64,000 nucleotides of DNA, taken from positions 191,569,518 through 191,633,517 of the forward strand of contig CM054112.1 of assembly GCA_028673005.1 (NCBI GenBank). Direction: 5' to 3'. Every line of letters starts with the position of its first letter. Positions within the stretch are counted from its first letter, which is position 1. The translations under genes and the position numbers were made by a program. This document shows, piece after piece, positions 35,866-46,483 of this stretch. Below the pieces are notes generated by a model. It ran no database searches. It had not been told where the DNA came from and saw only the letters and a list, made by a program, of their open reading frames with translations. Origin of the DNA: Tanypteryx hageni. Lineage: Eukaryota > Arthropoda > Insecta > Odonata > Petaluridae.

Positions 35866-38400
35866 CTAGAGTTACCATCTTCTGTGCACGGAAAAGGAGG
35901 ACATTTCCATGTTTTTGGGTGAAAAAAGAGGACAAAAAGGTCATCCTGAATTTAAAAAAGAGGACAGAAAAGATGACAAATTTATTAATGCAAACAATAA
36001 AAAAGTACAATGTAAACAATATTTACTAATGTTTTGGATTAGTCCATTCATATTTGTAGTGAAAATGCTCTTTCTACATTTGCATTGTGAGGTGGAATTG
36101 CGAAGAAAAACTGGGCAATTTTCAACATTTCTGAATGGCATTCAATATTCTTTGAATTACTAAAATATTTGACCTACTTTTGATATGCAAGCATATTTTT
36201 CAAGTCTTCATTATTAATTTGACCTTCGACAAATTTCTTGAAATTGTTCAATTGGTCAAAACACTTAACGCCATCAATTGGTACCCCTTTGTCGATCAAG
36301 TAGTGAACAGAATATTCCACATCATTCCAATTTGGTTTTGGTGTCATCCACATAAAACACAAAATGGATTCCATAGGTTTAAGCCACTTATCCAAATATT
36401 CTATGCAATTACCATAAAGATTTTTTGTATCACTACAAAATTTTTCACATTCATGATCAAGTCCTTCATAACATTTTTTGGATAGTAGTTCCTTCACTTT
36501 CAAAGGCATGAAGTTGTGATCCATTCGTTCAGAGACTAGGATATTTAATACTTCTGCAACTGACTTACTTTCCCTTTCAATTAGTTGTATGTGTGTATGG
36601 AACACACTCATAAGTGATTGCATGAGCCAAAGATAAATTTCACTGAATTCATTTTCAAAGAACCTTTTGATCACAATGGGAGGTTTACTTGGGACAGAAA
36701 AAGTGCCTTTAAAGCTGGAAACATATGCATAAGTCGAGTAAGGCCTGGAAATAATGACAGCCACCTCATCTTGCTGTGGGAAAGAAGCTGTCTATATTCA
36801 ATCTCAACAAACTCACAGTATTCCTTAAGCTCCTCAGTCCAAACTGTATAAATGTGAAAATACTGGTAAATTTTAAAAATAATGTTCTCTATATCAACAT
36901 CCAAAAGTTCTGCTGCACTGTAAAGACAATTGTTCAAAATATGTGCAGGGTAGCCCACTCCAATTAAGGTCTTATTCTGCAACAATTTCTTTAATTTTGC
37001 AAAGACATTATTTCCTTCACCATTTCGCCTGAGTCCTCCAAACATTGTATTTCAATTGTCCCCTGTGAATGCAATCCATTTTTCATACAAACCATTTTTT
37101 TCAAGAGTTTCTTTGACATAAGTAGAAATGGTATCTGCTGTCTTATTAGGCATTTTCTGTAATTCAATTAATTTGGTTTGTAGCCCTCCTGTCTTCACAT
37201 CAAAATACTGAATAATTACTGGAAATATCTTTTCAGAACCATGATTGCTTCCATCAGTTAAAACCCCACAGTATGCAATATTATTTTCTTTAAAAGCTGT
37301 TAAAGCAATATTAAGAGAATGGTTTGCAAGTGCAGAGTTTACAATGGCTTCTGTCTTGGTTCTAGCACAGGAAAGTTTTTTGCTATTTCTGAATCAACAA
37401 ATGCATTTTTTAACATGACAGTCCATCGATTTATAACTGCTATGATGTTTCACAGTATGAAAAGCAAAGGCGCCCTCTGCAGCAGCTAGATTGTATTCTG
37501 GTTTACTGACAGCTTTGGCAAAAAAATCTGTAACCTTTCCCAAAGAGGTGCTTTCTTATGCTTGTCTGATTCTATGTGATGCTTTAAATCACCAGCCTCT
37601 TTATCAGCCATTGAAACATATATCCCCATTCTGCATACTTTACACTCAGCTTCCCATTCATCTTGGCCATATGAAAAACGTGGAAATTTGTTTTTCATCT
37701 CTTCTGTGAACGTGCTCTTCCTTTTAGGCATTTTTATAGGAATGATAGTCTTTAATAATATTAATTTTTATGTATGAAATAATCATAACCAATTTTATAT
37801 TATAAGTAATGAACCATAAAATCGTATTGTCTAGAACTATAAAAGTGAAAAATAAATATTTTTGTATTTACAGTGAAGAACTGTGGTTTTAAACAAAGCT
37901 GAACTACTAAATGTATTAGTGGCTGAACCATTGGTTTGTCTTCTGCTAAATATTCTGAAATTAGTCAACAGAACACAACTATGGATCAATGCTGTTCTCA
38001 GTGGCTCAAGTCCACATTTCCATGTTGCTGTATTGTTCGAGAAAACAGGGTCCTGAAACACCTGGCAGGTTATATCACTACAAATATCTATTTATATATG
38101 CGTGAATTCTGGAGTAAGCATAGGTTGACAATGCTTTGATGTAATGAAGTTAGCGTCATGAGGGTCTTCCACACCTACTTGGCACCTGCAAAAAATTGGA
38201 ATTGACCAAACGTCCCTCTGTATCCGAAAGAGATATCAGATAACGTAATTCAGCATTCTTTGTTGTGCTTGCTTAAAACAAAATGTTGCAGGAAGTAAAA
38301 ATCCGGACATTTCTACAATTTTATAAAAATCTGCCGGACAGAAATTTTAGACAAAAAAATCCTGACAAATAGTCAGTAATACACACTATTTTACTCAAAC
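35866..38400 (-). mobile_element. hAT element carrying the broken transposase (limits approximate)
   Basis: TAGAGTTACCATCTTCTGTG at about 35870 is followed by GGAGGACATTTCC, and near 38300-38400 GTAAAAATCCGGACATTT and GCCGGACAG occur. These look like subterminal parts of a hAT element on either side of the transposase. No matching 8-bp duplication was found, so limits are approximate. Confidence 0.5.
36174..37731 (-). pseudogene. hAT-family transposase, broken
   Basis: On the minus strand it starts MPKRKSTFTEEMKNKFPRF, followed by a BED-like zinc finger (CKVC...H-HIESDKHKK). Then VLTDGSNHGSEKIFPVIIQY carries the first catalytic Asp and WIAFTGDN the second; YPAHILNNC and SKMRWLSLFPGLTRLM follow. 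The C-terminal part (36174-36764) matches the all-alpha insertion region. Breaks: a stop in place of Cys after TGDN (about 37053), frameshifts near 37370-37390, 37490 and 36700, and no hAT dimerisation motif at the end. Related domesticated and mobile hAT genes are common in arthropods. This copy is not functional. Confidence 0.88.
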
Positions 38401-38445
38401 ACATTGTGCATGGTAAATGAGGGATTCATGTTTAGAATATTAATG

Positions 38446-38504
38446 AAAGACTTTTATGTGTATAATATAATTCATTAATTATATTATATACATAAAAGTC
38501 TTTT
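38446..38504. repeat. 59-bp hairpin
   Basis: AAAGACTTTTATGTG plus TATAATATAATT, a 4-base loop (CATT), then the complement AATTATATTATATACATAAAAGTCTTT (written in two parts in the sequence); only one or two mismatches over 27 pairs. Confidence 0.8.
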
Positions 38505-38518
38505 ATTTTATGGTTTTA

Positions 38519-38875
38519 CTAGCTAATTACCAGGGCTTTGCTCCGGGTTTACAGTTTTGAATTTATCATGCTCATTTCACTTGCTAATATTTTCATTCCA
38601 ACTCAAGGTACTCTCGAGATAAGTAACCAATATTCCCCTTTAATTGGTATGAACAAATTAAATATAGATTCAGATTTGATATTCAAAATAAGTTGTGTAA
38701 TTTTACAAAAAAATTAACATGGCCCTCTGGTCAGGGTATGATTTGTATGACAACCCCCCCCCCCCTCAAAAAATCATAATTCCTGCCCAGAGGTGCACAT
38801 CCTCATGGTCTTTTTAGTATGTGTACCAAGTTTTAAGTCTCTATGTTTCTTGGTTTTCGAAGAAATGCTGTAGGG
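38519..38875 (+). repeat. Dispersed repeat, copy related to 51065-51245
   Basis: It starts CTAGCTAATTACCAGGGC and contains GGGTATGATTTGTATG, GTGCACATCCTCA, GTGTACCAAGTTTTAAGT and TTCTTGGTTTTCGA. The second half matches 51065-51245. A run of 14 C occurs near 38753-38766. The start resembles the repeat at 60504. Confidence 0.65.
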
Positions 38876-38879
38876 CAGT

Positions 38880-39070
38880 GATTACCAACCTGTGGGCAGC
38901 AGCCCCCTGGGGGACCACGAAGTTATACCAAGGGGGCCGCAAGGTTATTTCTAGAAATCGGCAAATTCACATAACTTTGAAGCAAGTCTTCATTCTCCAA
39001 TCGGCGCTTAGTTTCCTGGCACGCCAAGTAGGAGCTTGTTTCTCTCTGCACCTTGCTAGATTACCATAGA
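38880..39070. mobile_element. hAT-like fragment
   Basis: CAGTGATTACCAACCTGTGG with GCAGCAGCCCCCTGGGGGAC is a typical hAT start. A similar end in opposite orientation is at about 51057-51075 (TGGGAACCACTG). Its own right end is not defined. Confidence 0.45.
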
Positions 39071-39151
39071 GCAGAGGTTCTCAAAGTGGGAGGCGCTGCT
39101 CTCTTAGGAGGTGCAATGGGTTGCTAGGGGAGAGACAAAATTTGTCTAGAA

Positions 39152-39390
39152 GAGTGTTTCTTAACCTGCGGTCCTCAAGCATTTGTCGGATGGTCCACTC
39201 TATTGATTAGAGATCGATCAATATACTAAAACTGAAAATAATTCCCGAGTATTCTGAGAAGGTTTTAGTAATGTACCCAATTATATTTATTATTTTAATG
39301 ATATTATAAGGTTCTACAGATATTCAGTGGTCCGCGGAAAACCTGTTTCATTGTAAGTGGTCCATAGCATCGGAAAGGTTAAGACCACTA
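39152..39390. mobile_element. hAT MITE, 239 bp
   Basis: Inverted ends GAGTGTTTCTTAACCTGCGG and (complement) TAGTGGTCTTAACCTTTCCG, with GGTCC/GGACC motifs just inside. Flanks GTCTAGAA (39144-39151) and GTATAGAA (39391-39398) agree at 7 of 8 bases, an aged target duplication. Confidence 0.7.
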
Positions 39391-40229
39391 GTATAGAATC
39401 TAAAGGTTAGTTATTTTATTTTGAAAAAATATATTTATTATTATATGAAATTATTATGACTTGTTTTCAATTTCTTCAGTTGTTTTACATTTCAACACAA
39501 TCTGACCCAAATTTGTTCTTTTAGGATCAAGTCTTCTCAGAAAAACTCAATAGACCATTATTTTCACGCAACAATTTTAAAAGTCCAACCTTCGATATTA
39601 GTTTGTCAAATCACCGAAACAGTAACTTCTATCACTACTATGTCCGATCAGCTGTTTGCATGCGGCACTTGGCTGCTTTGCTCCGCTCTAAACCTGCCCA
39701 CAGGGCCTTGCCATCTTATGGATGCAAGGGGTGCATTGCACTCGGGTGGCGACATATGAGGTGCCCTATCTCTCCTCCACCTTTCTGCCTAGAGCATCAA
39801 ACCAGAACTGAGCTGAAAAACATAACTGAAAAAAACTGATATTCTACCTGGAGTGAAACCAAATCAGAACTGATAAAAATATTACTTCTGAACCCAAACC
39901 AAAACCCAAAACAATTATTTATTTCATTCCCTTTTTTTGGTTTGCACCAATTGTGAATGAAAGAAATTTTTTCTTTTGCTTTAGTATGAAACTTTTTTGA
40001 AATTCTCACATTTCACTACCTGATAATGCAAACGTTCTTTCTGAATACCCACAACCTGATGAGGCTGTGAAGTACCAGTGCTTGTTGCGCTGAAATCGAA
40101 GTACAGAAACAAGCTGGATGTGGAACCAGATTTAAGGTTTAAACTATCACCGCATCAACCAGACATTCAAACTAAAAACAGCACCAGCCATCTCATTGAG
40201 TGACTATATATCTATGTAATTAATTGTAA

Positions 40230-40420
40230 TGGGTCTAGGAAAATTCACCGCCATCAATTCATTGCCAGCAATTCAACACTGAGGAAAATTCACCAACAGC
40301 AATTCATCGCTACGGAAAATTCACCGCAAGCAAGTCATCGCCAAGAAAAATTCACCACCAGTAATTTACCGTCTTGGAAAATTCATTGCCATGGGAAGTT
40401 GATCGCCTTGTATGGATCAT
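40230..40420. repeat. Short tandem units at the outer left arm, about 30 bp period
   Basis: About six diverged units of the form GGAAAATTCACCGCCA followed by CAATTCAT(C/T)GC. Inverted counterparts (GGCGGTGAATTTTC, GGCGGTGAATTGC) occur at about 49865-49935. Confidence 0.75.
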
Positions 40421-40490
40421 GTTGTTACAGAGGCTGTATTAAAAATGTGTGTCCGGACTCCACACCGACAGAAGAATATAAGGGCTAATA

Positions 40491-41430
40491 CGAGGTGCAT
40501 TCAAGTTATAAGGTCTCCAAATTTATTTCTCACAAAATGATCAAAGTATATGATTGGGACTGATTTTAAAATGGTTGTCAGTTAGTTTTGAATGTTCTCA
40601 AAAGATGGCAGGACAACGCAATACCTCACATCGATTACAGCACTCCAAACAGCATCCTATGTTTGTAATACTTAAAATTGCGGTCTTCACTCATAAAGAA
40701 CATCATGTGATTATCCGATATTTGCATCTCACGAGGAAAAACTCCTATTAAAATTCATTGGGAATTATCAGAAGTGTGTCCTGAAGGCCTTATGGATGTA
40801 AAAAAATGTGCGTAGCTGGGTGCATAAGTTTTGTAAAAGACAGGAGTCTTGCGAGAATGAAGCATGTGAACCAAGACCTCAAAGCAGTTGTTCCGAGGCC
40901 AACATACCGCGGGTTGAGGAAATGGTTTTGGGTAACAGGATATCAACAGTAGATGAAATTGCAACAGCTACAGGCATTTCTGTTGGCTCTGTGCATACCA
41001 TTCTTCATGAAGATCTCAGAACGAGCAAGGTGTCAGCCAGGTGGGTCCCAAGGCAGCTTTCCCAGGAACACAAAGACAACCATGTCAACTTGTGTGAAGC
41101 AGTGTTCACACAACAAAATTGAGGTTATCCCACATCCTCCATACTCGCCTGACCTTGCACCTAGTGACTTTTGGTTGTTCCCGACAATGAAGGATGCTCT
41201 TCATGGCAGAAGATTTTCTAGCCGACAAGCAGCTGCTTCTGCCATTTACTAGTGGGCCGAACACACATCCAAAGAAAGCTTTGCCTCAGCCTTCACAGCT
41301 TGGAAGAAAAGGTGTGAAAAATGTGTGCAGCTTCTAGGAGACTATATTGAAAAGTGACTTAAGTTCCTTTCTGTATCTTGTGTACTTTATGAAAAATAAA
41401 TTTGGAGACCTTATAACTTGAACGCACTCA
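40491..41430 (+). mobile_element. mariner element, internally deleted, 940 bp
   Basis: TA at 40489-40490 and 41431-41432 flank inverted ends that share TTCAAGTTATAAGGTCTCCA and then AATTTATTT. The equivalent position in the right foldback arm reads GGGCAAATAATCC without the insertion, confirming both boundaries. The transposase inside lacks its central part. Confidence 0.93.
40600..41357 (+). pseudogene. mariner transposase remnant
   Basis: Two helix-turn-helix-region pieces are readable: RSWVHKFCKRQESCENEACE and ISTVDEIATATGISVGSVHT followed by ILHEDLRTSKVSARWVPRQL. Then EHKDNHVNLCEA joins, after a deletion and frameshift near 41120, directly to HPPYSPDLAPSDFWLFPTMK, the segment with the last catalytic Asp of mariner (D34D) enzymes, and ends near QLLGDYIEK. 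The first two catalytic aspartates are lost. It cannot be active. Confidence 0.9.
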
Positions 41431-41599
41431 TAATCCAACAGCGTTGTCCTAGTTGCTCGATTTCAAATGTTCAATTCTCGCTTGCCATATAACCCAGTTG
41501 CCATTCATCCCCAAATGTTCGAGTAGCAGGAGCTCAAATTCCCAGTTGCCGGCTTCCCACTTCCCGTAGTAAAAACTGGGGTGGGGAAAAGAGTGGTAT

Positions 41600-42670
41600 T
41601 TACGAATATAAAGAAGAAAGGACAGGGGAATTTATGAGGGGGGAGGGCATAAGGTAGGCTAAGGAAACACAGTCGACATTGGTATAAGTCGACAGAGAAT
41701 TTTATAACGATTACGAATATACAATATAAAAACTAAAATAAAGGGGAGGTTGGAGGGGTTAGAGCGAAATGTACGCTAAGGAAACAGTCGTCATTGGTAT
41801 CAATCGACAGAGAATTTTATAATGATAACGAATATGCAGTGTAAAGGCAAAAATAATGGGGGGTAGGAGGGGAGAGGTAAAAGAGGGGAGGGCATGAGGT
41901 ACACTAAGGAAACAGTCGACATTGGTATCAATCAACAGAGAATTTTATAACGATGCCGAATGTGCAGCATAAAAACGAAAATGAAGGGGGTGAAGGAGGG
42001 GGGGGGAGGGTAAACACTAAGGAAATATAGTTGACATTAGTATCAATCGATAGAGAATTTTATAGTGATTACAAATATGCAGCATAAAAATGAAAATAAA
42101 GGGAGGGAAGGGTGGGGGAGGGCGAAAGGTACGATTAGGAAACAGTCAACATTGGTATCAATCGACAGAGAATTTTATAACGATGCCGAATGTGCAGCAT
42201 AAAAACGAAAATGAAGGGGGTGAAGGAGGGGGGGAAGGTAAAAGGTACACTAAGGAAACATAGTTGACATTGGTATCAATCGATAGAGAATTTTATAGTG
42301 ATTACAAATATGCAGCATAAAAACGAAAATAAAGGGAGGAAAGGGTGGGGGAGGGCGAAAGGTACGATTAGGAAACAGTCGACATTGGTATCAATCGACA
42401 GAGAATTTTATAACGATTACGAATATGCAGCGTAAAAACAAAAATAAAGGGGGGAGGGTGTAAAGTACGCTAAGGCAACATATTAGACATTGGTATCAAG
42501 CAACAGCAAATTTTATAATGATTACTAATATGCAGCATAAAGGCGAAAATAAAGGGGGAAAGGAGGGGGGAGGGAAAAGGTGAGAGGGCATAAGTTACGT
42601 TGAGGAAACATAGGCGACATTGATATCAATCTAAAGACAATTTTATAACAATTACGAGTATGCAGCAAAG
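41600..42670. repeat. Tandem repeat array, about 118-bp unit, nine copies (left arm)
   Basis: Each unit has AAGGAAACA, CGACATTGGTATCAATCGAC, AGAGAATTTTATAACGATTA, a GAATATGCAGCATAAAAACG stretch, then an AAAATAAAGGGG-type G-rich spacer. Starts of the GACATTGG motif are near 41675, 41791, 41918, 42033, 42148, 42266, 42381, 42486 and 42616. Confidence 0.93.
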
Positions 42671-43029
42671 AATGAATGATAAAGTGGAGATGTAATAATT
42701 GTCCTAATCTCAGTTCCCCTACTCCGTCTTCCGCTATGATGTTAATGACGAAATTTGAAGAAAATTGTATTTCTTTAGAATTAGATATTGTTTATCTAAT
42801 TCTATATTTAGTTCATCTTTTCTATTGTTTTCAATACTTCTTAATCCATAATCACGGCTTGTTTATAAATCTAAATTTATTATTCACAGAAATAATAACT
42901 TTATCAAGTGATTAGTTGTACTATAATGTTTAATGGTTGAATTTCAAATAATGAAAAATTCTAAATACTTACATGATTTCACATTGAGATAAAAAAAATT
43001 TCCGTTTTTTTCGTATTGAAATAATATAT

Positions 43030-43061
43030 CTTTGTAGAATATATATATATATATATATAAT
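43030..43061. repeat. AT microsatellite
   Basis: A run of about eleven AT dinucleotides, near the junction between the left foldback arm region and the LINE-bearing centre. Confidence 0.8.
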
Positions 43062-43439
43062 CCCGGTTTACCAATGAGGTGGATGGCCTAAAACCCAGCT
43101 GCCTTGGAATGAATGCAATTTTTAGGCAGGTCAACCATTTATTTATAAGTTAAAATAAGCGACAATGTTGAATGATAGTAGTCAATTAATTAATTAATAG
43201 GTTTTACAAAATGACTTAATTGAATATCTCCATTTTGTCTATCAGTGGTTATATTCAATATTTTCTTATGGATTGCCTCGTATTTACGGTTTTTATGCGG
43301 CGGAGAATTTCCAAAGTTGGCTTAGGCTTTGAAATTAGCGTGTTTTTTTCAGATATGTTATCATTGGCCAGATATTGACATGATAGTGTCCAACATATTA
43401 GTGTTATGACAATGCTTATTATATACATTGAATATTTTA

Positions 43440-44000
43440 TATCTGTTTTATTATTTTACAGCATCTCTTCACTACCTCACATTCTTATATTATTAATTAA
43501 CATCATTTCATTATATCACATCACTAAAGCAATTCACAATATCACATCCTGCTACACAATACTTTCATTATATGTGACCTATCATACTTGTCAACTTGTT
43601 ACAACATATTATATACCTTATGTACATTATATAGTTTATATCCATTATATTATTTTGCAACATCAAGTTCATCACATCACTTCTTTATTTCATTTCAACA
43701 ACATTTCACTATATCACATCATTATAGCAATGTACAATATTACATTACTACCACACAATATACATATATATCTTATCTCATATAGTTTAAGTACTCATCA
43801 TCTCATTACAACATATCATTATCAACTTAACTCTTCCATAATAATAACATGCCGATCGTAGCTTCATAACATTATATCCTATTTTATTCTAACTCCATGA
43901 TACATCTCAAAACACATCAATGACTTCATGACCTATTTCATAATGTTACATAATTTCGGAAAATATCTCATTACATCAAATATTAAATCTTGAGGAACTT
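43440..44000 (+). repeat. G-poor, A/T/C-biased low-complexity region
   Basis: Guanine is scarce on the + strand over about 550 bp, with irregular recurrence of TATCACATCA, TCATTATA and CATTTCA. The long open frame here (43406-43861) is a by-product of this bias and not a plausible protein. Confidence 0.7.
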
Positions 44001-44835
44001 ATCTTTTTAATTATCAGTTCACTCTACTCTATTTATTAACCAATCTTTAGTTTTATAGTTTAGATTAAAACATCTTATATATTACTCATCAACAATATTT
44101 TATAATTTCTTTTGACCTCGGATATACAAGATAAAGTTCTGAAACTTATCAATAACACATTCAACAATGTTGCAACTGTTACTGATAATGAAATTTTACC
44201 ATGATTATTATAATATTTTATTATTTTTTTGTATCTCCTCATACTTCGTTTGTTCTTGTTGTGTGCCTAAGGCCTTTCTGATTGATATGTGAAGTTATTG
44301 CCAATTACTATTATATACTTAAATAAATGCGCTATTGGTAATATATTTAGGTTTTTATATGCAATACATGTTATACCTGAAGTATTATCATTTTTTGTTT
44401 TATTATTTCTAATATTTTCATCCACCATTCTTATTATTTTATTTTGATTAACGATTAAGAATATTTTATTTATTTTATTGGCATTTGCCCAAATAGTTGT
44501 TCCATATCTTACTTGAGATTCAACTAATGAAAATATATTATCTTCTTACTATTTGTAGCAACTATATCTTTTATATATTAGAATTGGCAGGTTATTTTTC
44601 TTAAACAGTTATTTAGTTTTTATATGGACATCAAATCTATAATTTTCATCAATGATAATAAGGGTTTCAATTGTTTTACTTGTTCTAAATATTTACAATT
44701 GTATCTTACATCTGAGAAATTATTGTGGACACATTTATGTTAATGAAATCTACAATTTATAATTTTTCTCTTTGGAACCATGTTTGTTATATGCATAGTT
44801 TTAACTTAATTATCATGTCATTGTCATGTGTCCAT

Positions 44836-44998
44836 TCATTCATTCATTCGTGTTCTGTCTTGCGACAGGTCCTACCAATTAATTAATCAATTGGTTTTGA
44901 CTAGGGAATATACATACACGGTGTGGTGGTTTCCCGTTGCCTTCCACACCGGACTCGCACACAGAAGGGAGGAGGGAAACCCGGTGCCGGCATTTGCC
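44836..44998 (-). mobile_element. 5'-truncated SINE inserted in the LINE
   Basis: The reverse complement contains TGCCGGCACCGGGTTTCCC, CCTCCCTTCTGTGTGCGAG and CCGGTGTGGAAGG, similar to the tails at 1676-1735 and 62450-62500, and ends in a GAAT tetranucleotide run. TGTGTCCAT at 44827-44835 and 44999-45007 is a perfect 9-bp target duplication. Confidence 0.75.
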
Positions 44999-45180
44999 TG
45001 TGTCCATATAATGATATTATTCAGATCTTTCTGCATGTTTATTTTAGCTACTTCAAATTCTCTATGTACAGATATAAGTACAGCATCGTCTGTGTATAAT
45101 ATCAGTTCATTGTTTCCAATGCAGTTAAATATGCTGTTTATATAAATTGGCACACCCCATTTCAACTCTTTTTTCTCCAC
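44999..45180 (-). pseudogene. LINE reverse transcriptase, palm region with YTDD
   Basis: Reads GVPIYINSIFNCIGNNELIL and then YTDDAVLISVHREFEVAKIN, MQKDLNNIIIWTQ. Y-x-DD is the RT catalytic box (YADD or YVDD is usual in LINEs). The frame ends in an inserted SINE whose target duplication is TGTGTCCAT; LINE-like sequence resumes on the far side with a Thr-His-Asp stretch. Confidence 0.88.
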
Positions 45181-45361
45181 CTAAAGTATCATTTAGTCTA
45201 ACTCTCATGGTTCTGTTTCTTGAGTAGCTGCTGAACCAATTAAGAATATTACTCCTTATACCTATCTGCTGTAGCTTATTGATCATAATGTTAAAATTAA
45301 TCAGGTCAAAAGCCTTTTTAAAGTCAATAAAAGTGAAAATTATTTGATTATTTTTATCCAA
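45125..45361 (-). pseudogene. LINE reverse transcriptase, finger region
   Basis: Reads IIFTFIDFKKAFDLINFNIM, then INKLQQIGIRSNILNWFSSY and NRTMRVRLNDTLG. F-x-D-F-x-K-AFD-x-x-NH is the first catalytic Asp motif of LINE RTs, and L-x-K-L-x-x-x-G-I plus W-F-x-SYL follow as in the family. The downstream frame shifts before the YTDD box. Confidence 0.9.
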
Positions 45362-45624
45362 GTTTTTATTTATTATTTCTGAGAAGTGTTACAACGCTTC
45401 TTTTGTCCCCTGTTTTTTTTAAACCAAATTCTTACTAGAAATTATATTGGTTTTAGATACGAAGTCTCTTCAATGTTTAGCTAAAAATTTTTCCTTTATT
45501 TTGCTATTTTATGGTGTTATAGAGATCAGTCTATAGTTATTTAAATCACCAAATTTTCCTCCTTTATGAATGGGTTTTATAATAGCAGCTTTTAAATTGT
45601 CTGGGACTGTACCATCATTATATA

Positions 45625-46483
45625 TCGACGACTCTTACAGAGGATATAACATATAGGAGGATACTAATGTCCAGCCCAAACTACAAGAGCTGGAGAGCTG
45701 AAAGTTTTAAGTTTTGTAGATATGATGAAGAAACCTTCAGATAAAATGAGACTTCTCACCTAAGTGACATGAGTTCGACTCCAGAAATTCCGAAAGTTGC
45801 GTTTTTCCCATAAGAAAAGCATTGCGCCATTTTTGTAAATTAATTATGGGCACTTGCCGGTAAGCTAGAAAAATGAAATTTTAAGTGTTGCTAGATGGCC
45901 GCAATATCTATTTGGAATTATTGTCACTTTTGCTTGCAGTGTCTTGGGTTCGAATCCAGAGACCCCGGAATATCTCCCATAAGTTAGCATGGGAAAACGC
46001 AATCCAGTGTGTAGACCAATCTAATAAGTTTAGGAAGCTGAAATTTTGCAAGATTATAGAACTTTTCTCATAACCAACTATAAAAATCGAAAATTTTAAA
46101 ATTGTTAATTTTTGGGGTTGTTTTAACCCCATTTGCCCATTTAAGTTTAATAATATTTTAGGTACTACGGATGAGCTACGAAGCTGCAATTTTCAACAAT
46201 TAGAAAAATATTATTTTACTTCTAGAAGTGCTACAACTTTAAAATTTGTCTGAAATGTGTAGCATTAGTACCCCATAATGTAGAAAGTGTAAAATGTTTA
46301 AAATTGCAACATTTGGGGATGTTTCGAACTTTTATTTTTACTTGTGAGAAAAACAAAAATCGCTGTGGAGGTGAAATCTTAATAATTAATAGAATATTTG
46401 TAATGATGAAATATCTGTCTGAAAAATTAATGTTTTTTCAAGGTGAGATGAAATGCTTTCAGTATGCAAGCACCTTCTACTAG
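45625..46483 (+). mobile_element. Helitron, non-autonomous, copy 1 (859 bp)
   Basis: The 5' end TCGACGACTCTTACAGAGG follows an A; the 3' end is a stem (TGCTTTCAGTATGCAAGCA), then CCTTCTACTAG and a T. TC at the start, a hairpin about 10 bp from a CTRR end, and insertion between A and T are the Helitron hallmarks. The 5' block (CTTACAGAGGATATAACATA, AGGAGGATACTAATG) is shared with copy 2. Two box B-like motifs (GAGTTCGACTCC, GGGTTCGAATCC) lie inside. No Rep/helicase coding. Confidence 0.85.

Noticed and set aside
41600..42670. CRISPR-like array
   Set aside because: Units of 118 bp with similar, diverged spacers in a eukaryotic context are tandem repeats, not repeat-spacer arrays.
43406..43861. 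151-codon open frame
   Set aside because: Product of guanine-poor low-complexity DNA; Ile/Tyr/His/Ser-rich with no domain.
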